9,064 bases of DNA from Candidatus Shapirobacteria bacterium (GTDB taxonomy: Bacteria > Patescibacteriota > Microgenomatia > UBA12405), in assembly GCA_018500045.2 (NCBI GenBank), contig JAHBAQ020000063.1, forward strand, positions 1 through 9,064. Reading direction: 5' to 3'. Positions 5,674 through 9,064 of this stretch are shown here, one piece after another. The notes beneath the pieces were generated by a model. The model did not search any database. It saw nothing but the letters and a program-made list of their open reading frames with translations, and was not told where the DNA came from. The translations under genes and the position numbers were made by a program. Position 1 is the first letter of the stretch; every line of letters begins with the position of its first letter.

Positions 5674-7374
5674 TTATTTCTTTTCAATATTGAAGAGGTC
5701 GGATTTGATAACGATGGCACCGGGAGAGCGAAGATTGAAGGCAGTTTTAAAAGTAGAGGCAGAGAAAGTAAAATCACCTTTGTCGGTGGAAACTCGAACA
5801 TTTTTGGTGGTACCACCGGTAGAATAATCAACTGATATGGAAGAAACAGAGGAAACCGGACCACTTTTGTCGGCTACTTGGCGGCGGAGTTCGTCTTTGG
5901 ACCAAGCACTGCTGTCGCAAGAACCGATACAATTTTGAATTTGAGACAGATGACCAGAATCGCCGGTTTTGTCGTAATAAAGAACAGCGTTGATAATGTC
6001 AGCAAATTCTTCTTGATTTAACCAGGGATGAGAGCGACCATAGGCGTCGTTGCTGCGGGTTTTGTACCAACCTTTGTAGTACCAAGGTGAGGCTTTTTCA
6101 TAAGAATCATTGGGCCAACAAGATTGATTACCACAGGGAGTGTCCCAAAGCTGAGGAGTAGTATGATCAGCCGAAGAATAGGATAAAGTAGCGCCACCGG
6201 AAGTGGAGGCATACATAGTAGAAAATATTTTGCCAGTTTTGTTGCTTTTGATGACCATACCTCTAGTGTCTTCGACAGCTTGTTTCCACTTGCCAGGAGA
6301 GTTGTAACGAGTAGAACTGTAAACCTGACAAGCTTCGGTGGTACAAATAGAACCGGATAAATTGTTGGTGGAATTTAGAGCGTAAGTACGAGCGGCAATG
6401 GCTTGGGCTTTGAGGGCCTCGTAACCACCATTATCTCCCCAATTGGCTGGCATTTCGGCAATACCGACTAAATAATTATCTTCGAAAGGCAGAGTACCTT
6501 TGTCAGTTTTAATAGAGCCATTAGTATCGATTTTTTCAATTTTAATGTCGCCGTAATAAGCTTTAAGAATGGTTTCGTAATTTTGACCGGCTTTGGCGCG
6601 ACCATAAGCACCGTATTGAGACATACCTTTGCGATGTGGAGCACCAAAAGAAAATAGAGCAAAAGCGGGTGAAAATCCGGGGTTGTAATCGGCTCTTGAG
6701 GCGGGATCGTCGGAAGAAGAGACGTCACCAACAGAAGTATTAAACATGGCGGTTTTGGCGGCAATTAATGATTGTTGTTTGGCAGAAAGTTCGGCTTTGT
6801 AGGTTTCAGCTTTTTTGATTTCATTGGCTAAAAAGCCAAAACGAGTTTCAAGATTTTTTTTGAGTGAAGCTAAACTGGTTTTTTGAGTTTCTAATTTGGT
6901 TTTATTTTCACTTAGGGTGGAAATATCCGTAGTATATTGAGTAATTGTTTCTTTATCTTTACCAATAATCGACTGATACCAGGTGTATTGTTGAAGAAGA
7001 GAACTGCCCTCTTGAGAGGAGAGGAAAATTAAAAGTGGGTTAAATTTTTTGGTATTAATATAGTAGCGCTTGACCCGTTGTCCTAATAATTCTTTTTGAT
7101 TGGCCAGATCAGATTCTTTTTGGGCGAGAGTTTGATTAAGACTAGCAACCTGAGATTCGATTTTGGTGATTTGAGATTTGGCAGAGGAAATTTTTTTGGT
7201 AAGATCGGTAGTTTCGTTTTTGAGAGGGCCAATGGCAGCTTCAAGATCAGCAATTTGTTTGGTAACATCGGAAATTTCTTCATCAATAGTTTTGGAAAAA
7301 ACCTGGTGAATGCCAAAGAAAAATAGACTAAAAAACAAAATTAAAAATGGAATTTTAAAACGATTGAAATGCAC
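5674..7374 (-). CDS. Secreted coiled-coil protein with permuted SpoIID/LytB domain
   Basis: The 566-residue product begins with a signal peptide (1-27, cleavage likely after QVFS). A long coiled coil follows (28-210), like that of CwlO/PcsB-type cell-wall proteins. The C-terminal half is a SpoIID/LytB domain; SpoIID is a lytic transglycosylase on stem-less glycan. Landmarks are GMSQYGAYGRAKAG (250-263), YLVGIAEMP (301-309) with the likely catalytic Glu307, ALKAQAIAARTYAL (320-333), CTTEACQVY (344-352) with a possible zinc Cys pair, the STSGG motif (390-394) and FNLRS (546-550). The GMSQYGA segment, C-terminal in classical SpoIID, precedes the EMP segment here; the usual GHG reads PHR. The start is GTG at 7372-7374: an in-frame TAA lies 3 bases further upstream and no ATG gives the signal peptide. 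It is divergent from the pilin-like pair and precedes the C15-like gene. Confidence 0.92.
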   Translation of the reverse strand: MHFNRFKIPFLILFFSLFFFGIHQVFSKTIDEEISDVTKQIADLEAAIGPLKNETTDLTKKISSAKSQITKIESQVASLNQTLAQKESDLANQKELLGQRVKRYYINTKKFNPLLIFLSSQEGSSLLQQYTWYQSIIGKDKETITQYTTDISTLSENKTKLETQKTSLASLKKNLETRFGFLANEIKKAETYKAELSAKQQSLIAAKTAMFNTSVGDVSSSDDPASRADYNPGFSPAFALFSFGAPHRKGMSQYGAYGRAKAGQNYETILKAYYGDIKIEKIDTNGSIKTDKGTLPFEDNYLVGIAEMPANWGDNGGYEALKAQAIAARTYALNSTNNLSGSICTTEACQVYSSTRYNSPGKWKQAVEDTRGMVIKSNKTGKIFSTMYASTSGGATLSYSSADHTTPQLWDTPCGNQSCWPNDSYEKASPWYYKGWYKTRSNDAYGRSHPWLNQEEFADIINAVLYYDKTGDSGHLSQIQNCIGSCDSSAWSKDELRRQVADKSGPVSSVSSISVDYSTGGTTKNVRVSTDKGDFTFSASTFKTAFNLRSPGAIVIKSDLFNIEKK

Positions 7375-7389
7375 TATTTAAGTGTAACA
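7375..7389 (-). promoter_or_regulatory. Candidate extended -10 promoter for the SpoIID gene
   Basis: On the minus strand TGTTACACT (7381-7389) ends six bases before the GTG start. An in-frame TAA lies in the spacer. There is no Shine-Dalgarno site, so a leaderless transcript beginning at GTG is predicted. The element lies in a 32-base gap shared with the promoter of the plus-strand gene. Confidence 0.5.
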
Positions 7390-7391
7390 TT

Positions 7392-7406
7392 TGATATACT
7401 TTCTTT
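7392..7406 (+). promoter_or_regulatory. Candidate extended -10 promoter for the pilin-like genes
   Basis: TGATATACT (7392-7400) ends six bases before the ATG at 7407. The TGA of the element is in frame with the gene, so translation cannot begin further upstream. No Shine-Dalgarno or -35 site is visible. It is back to back with the SpoIID promoter, only two bases from its extended element. Confidence 0.55.
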
Positions 7407-7841
7407 ATGCTTAGAAGAAGAGTTTGGATGTTTTTGGCAGTTTTTGCCGGAATCTTTCAAATGTCAGTAGTGAGAGTTTTGGCGGCAGATCCGTGTTTGG
7501 AGACAGCTTTGGGTTGTGTACCTTACACGGTAAAGGGATTTTCAACTTGGTTAATGAATATATTATTTGGGATAGCCGGTGGTATTTCGTTTTTATTAAT
7601 GATTTATGGATTTATTTTGGTGGGAACATCTTCGGGAGACGATAAAAAACTCCAAGGAGCAAAAGAAACTATAACTTCGGCAATAACTGGTTTATTGGTG
7701 TCCATTTTTGCCTTGTTTATTTTTAGATTGATTGCGGTGGATATTTTAAAAATACCCGGATTGTCGGCGATAAATGAACATAATTTGGTGGCAAGTAGTA
7801 TAGTATTTAAAGGTTTAGAAAGTAAATTTACTATATGTTAA
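7407..7841 (+). CDS. VirB2/TrbC-like small membrane protein with signal peptide, 144 aa
   Basis: The N-terminus RRRVWMFLAVFAGIF plus RVLAAD (23-28) is a typical signal peptide. The mature part has two cysteines (30 and 37) that could form a disulfide. Two membrane helices follow (about 50-73 and 91-110). The polar loop between them, GDDKKLQGAKETITSAITG, is the pattern of VirB2/TrbC-like pilin subunits of type IV secretion and their Patescibacteria relatives. The same loop recurs in the next gene (GNPDKMKSGYGRITSALIG), so the two are probably ancient duplicates. The C-terminal 35 residues are an extra tail. No secretion ATPase or channel gene is in the window, so a role in conjugation or DNA uptake is open. 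Confidence 0.8.
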   Translation: MLRRRVWMFLAVFAGIFQMSVVRVLAADPCLETALGCVPYTVKGFSTWLMNILFGIAGGISFLLMIYGFILVGTSSGDDKKLQGAKETITSAITGLLVSIFALFIFRLIAVDILKIPGLSAINEHNLVASSIVFKGLESKFTIC

Positions 7842-8149
7842 TAAAACCAGTATTGGCTCAAGGTGCTGAATTGTTGGATTATTCGGGAACTGGTTTTAAA
7901 TACGCTGATTCAACAGTAGGGGCAATTTTTGGCGATGTTTTGTCGTATGTTTATGTATTTGCCGGATTAGCTTTACTTTTGATGTTGATTTCCGGAGGTT
8001 TCGGTTTGATGACTTCAGCCGGAAATCCGGATAAAATGAAATCTGGGTATGGCAGAATTACATCAGCATTGATTGGTTTTTTGATTATATTTGTTTCCTA
8101 TATCGTGGTTAAAATTGTGGAGTCGATCTTCGGATTGACAATTCTTTAG
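7835..8149 (+). CDS. VirB2/TrbC-like small membrane protein, 104 aa
   Basis: The product has two membrane helices (about 34-58 and 78-98) around the loop TSAGNPDKMKSGYGRIT, the signature arrangement of VirB2/TrbC-like pilins in Patescibacteria. The N-terminus MLIKPVLAQG contains a signal-cleavage-like VLAQ, but there are only seven residues before it and no hydrophobic core. An in-frame TAA nine bases upstream of the ATG rules out a longer start. ATG 7835-7837 overlaps the end of the previous gene by 7 bases and lacks a good Shine-Dalgarno site, so coupled translation is likely. The stop is 2 bases from the stop of uppS on the other strand, with no terminator between. Confidence 0.83.
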   Translation: MLIKPVLAQGAELLDYSGTGFKYADSTVGAIFGDVLSYVYVFAGLALLLMLISGGFGLMTSAGNPDKMKSGYGRITSALIGFLIIFVSYIVVKIVESIFGLTIL

Positions 8150-8151
8150 TA

Positions 8152-8859
8152 TTATCTCCCCAGACGGCGTTGACGTTGTTGATACCAAATTATAGCTTTA
8201 TCAAGTTGTTTGGGATTAAAATCGGGCCATAAAATGTCAGTAAAGTAAAGTTCGGCGTAAGAAGTTTGCCAGAGGAGAAAGTTGGAAAGTCTTTTTTCGC
8301 CACCGGGACGAATAACTAAATCTGGGTCAGGTTGACCAGTGGTATATAAGTATTTAGAGACTAATTCTTCGTTGACTTGAGAAGGTTTAACACCGTCTTT
8401 GATAATATTTTGGATAGCAGTGACAATTTCATCACGACCACCGTAATTGAGGGCGACATTGAATTTGAGACGTTCTTGGTCGAGAATCATATCGACAATT
8501 TTTTTAATAGCTTTGCGGACTTTGAGAGGAAAAGCTTGAAAATTACCCAAAACAAAAAATTTGATGCCAGATTTTTGATATTCGAGACGTTTTTCTTTGA
8601 CAATTTTTAATAATAAATTAAAAATTCCTTTGACTTCTTGAACAGATCTTTTACGCCAATTTTCGGTAGATAAGGCATAGACAGTAAGATGAGTGACACC
8701 AATGTCTTTACAGTGATCAATAATTTTTTCGAGATTTTCGGCACCAGCCTGGTGTCCGTCACCAGGACTTAAACCACGAGCAGCAGCCCAACGACGATTA
8801 CCATCCATAATTATGGCGATATGTTTGGGTAAGTTATTGGGGTCGATTTTTGAAGTCAT
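8152..8859 (-). CDS. uppS: Isoprenyl transferase, undecaprenyl diphosphate synthase
   Basis: UppS condenses isopentenyl diphosphate onto farnesyl diphosphate with cis geometry, giving the C55 lipid carrier for peptidoglycan and surface glycans. From ATG 8857-8859 the product has 235 residues, close to the family norm (about 240-250). Motifs are complete: HIAIIMDGNRRWA with the catalytic Asp19, GDGHQAGAENL, LTVYALSTENWRR-type region, NVALNYGGRDEI, and PDPDLVIRPGGEKRLSNF followed by AELYFTDILWPDF. The usual IRTGGE reads IRPGGE. A frame starting at 8926-8928 would add 23 residues, but that extension is encoded across a terminator hairpin and has no family counterpart, so the shorter start is preferred. 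It converges with the pilin-like genes and lies downstream of the 16S gene. Confidence 0.96.
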   Translation of the reverse strand: MTSKIDPNNLPKHIAIIMDGNRRWAAARGLSPGDGHQAGAENLEKIIDHCKDIGVTHLTVYALSTENWRKRSVQEVKGIFNLLLKIVKEKRLEYQKSGIKFFVLGNFQAFPLKVRKAIKKIVDMILDQERLKFNVALNYGGRDEIVTAIQNIIKDGVKPSQVNEELVSKYLYTTGQPDPDLVIRPGGEKRLSNFLLWQTSYAELYFTDILWPDFNPKQLDKAIIWYQQRQRRLGR

Positions 8860-8863
8860 AGAA

Positions 8864-8882
8864 AGTATGTCGTATGATATCA
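8864..8882 (-). promoter_or_regulatory. Candidate promoter of uppS
   Basis: Between the terminator hairpin and the preferred ATG the minus strand has TGATATCAT (8874-8882), an extended -10 form. This would give a leader of about seven bases. A second hexamer, CATACT (8864-8869), ends four bases before ATG. No Shine-Dalgarno site lies within 15 bases. Which hexamer is used cannot be told from sequence. Confidence 0.4.
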
Positions 8883-8910
8883 AAAAATCCTCCAATTTTG
8901 GAGGATTTTT
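8883..8910 (-). terminator. Intrinsic terminator after the 16S rRNA gene
   Basis: A perfect 13-base inverted repeat (8883-8895 with 8898-8910) contains TCCTCC and GGAGGA arms, and its ends are A- and T-runs. Read on the minus strand it is a stable stem ending in a run of six U, 113 bases past the 16S 3' end. The symmetrical flanks would also work in the plus direction, but no plus-strand gene leads into it. Confidence 0.85.
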
Positions 8911-8993
8911 AATTTCTTTTACATTCATTTAGAGCAAACTGTTAGTACCAGAAAGCCACTCTTGAGTCTTGCGACTTTTGAATGGTTGAGATG

Positions 8994-9014
8994 GTTCAGT
9001 CTTATGGACTGAAC
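8994..9014 (-). other. Perfect hairpin just downstream of 16S rRNA
   Basis: GTTCAGTC (8994-9001) and GACTGAAC (9007-9014) form an eight-base perfect stem with a five-base loop, 8 bases past the mature 16S end. No U-run follows, so it is not a terminator. It is probably part of the precursor trailer, possibly a processing signal. The rest of the trailer (8911-8993) holds a small AGTC/GACT stem with a GCAA loop (8965-8976) and no tRNA. Confidence 0.6.
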
Positions 9015-9022
9015 AAAACCTC

Positions 9023-9064
9023 AAAGGAGGTGATCCATCCGCACCTTCCAGTACGGATACCTTG
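9023..9064 (-). rRNA. rrs: 16S rRNA, 3' end only
   Basis: The plus strand from 9023 reads AAAGGAGGTGATCC followed by GCACCTTCCAGTACGG, the reverse complement of the conserved 16S 3' end (helix 45 side and anti-Shine-Dalgarno tail). The gene enters from the right edge, so only about the last 42 bases are present. The CCTCCTTT tail is intact, so Shine-Dalgarno pairing is possible. On the minus strand it is followed by a trailer, a terminator and uppS rather than by a tRNA or 23S gene. Confidence 0.96.

Noticed and set aside
5590..5835. Open frame on the plus strand across the end of the SpoIID gene
   Set aside because: It lies antisense to two well supported genes, has a low-complexity Gly/Asn composition and no family motifs.
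7083..7326. Open frames on both strands over the coiled-coil part of the SpoIID protein
   Set aside because: They are alternative readings of a repetitive Lys/Glu-rich coding region; the signal peptide and coiled coil support only the main frame.
8377..8610. Plus-strand frame opposite uppS
   Set aside because: It is antisense to conserved UppS motifs and reads as the mirror of their codons.
1..9064. tRNA genes, CRISPR arrays, insertion sequences, integrase or attachment sites
   Set aside because: Spacers are short and none shows cloverleaf landmarks, regular repeat-spacer units, transposase motifs or terminal inverted repeats.

Overview
The window reads as a chromosomal segment of an AT-rich bacterium, most likely a member of the Patescibacteria (Candidate Phyla Radiation). 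That placement is an inference. It rests on tightly packed genes, many small membrane proteins without close relatives, a pair of short VirB2-like two-helix proteins, and a 16S rRNA gene followed by its own terminator instead of a 23S gene. UAA, UAG and UGA all read as stops, and the large genes use GGN for glycine, so nothing suggests the UGA-glycine code of Gracilibacteria.

Layout, left to right. Positions 1-1425 (minus) hold the first 475 codons of a large unknown protein with internal repeats; it runs off the left edge. Next on the minus strand are a 90-residue unknown protein (1415-1687) and smpB (1703-2116). Positions 2188-5026 (minus) hold three genes, in transcription order: a membrane protein with a bacterial PH domain, a 76-residue two-helix protein, and a 619-residue protein with a degenerate PP2C-like domain, one membrane helix and an outer beta-propeller. 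After a 110-base spacer come a small divergent pyroglutamyl-peptidase-like protein (5137-5640) and, upstream of it in transcription, a secreted coiled-coil plus SpoIID/LytB protein (5674-7374). Two overlapping VirB2-like genes run on the plus strand (7407-8149). They converge on uppS (8152-8859, minus). The window closes with the 3' end of a 16S rRNA gene (minus, entering at 9064).

Most of the recognisable genes concern the cell envelope: undecaprenyl diphosphate synthesis (UppS), glycan or peptidoglycan trimming (SpoIID domain), surface pilin-like proteins, and two membrane proteins of a possible sensing type. SmpB belongs to ribosome rescue.

The clearest structural signal is at gene starts. 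Six genes have a -10-like hexamer ending only 5 or 6 bases before the start codon, and an in-frame stop codon inside that stretch fixes the start. This predicts leaderless mRNAs. One internal operon gene instead carries a strong AAGGAGG ribosome binding site, matching the intact anti-Shine-Dalgarno tail of the 16S gene.
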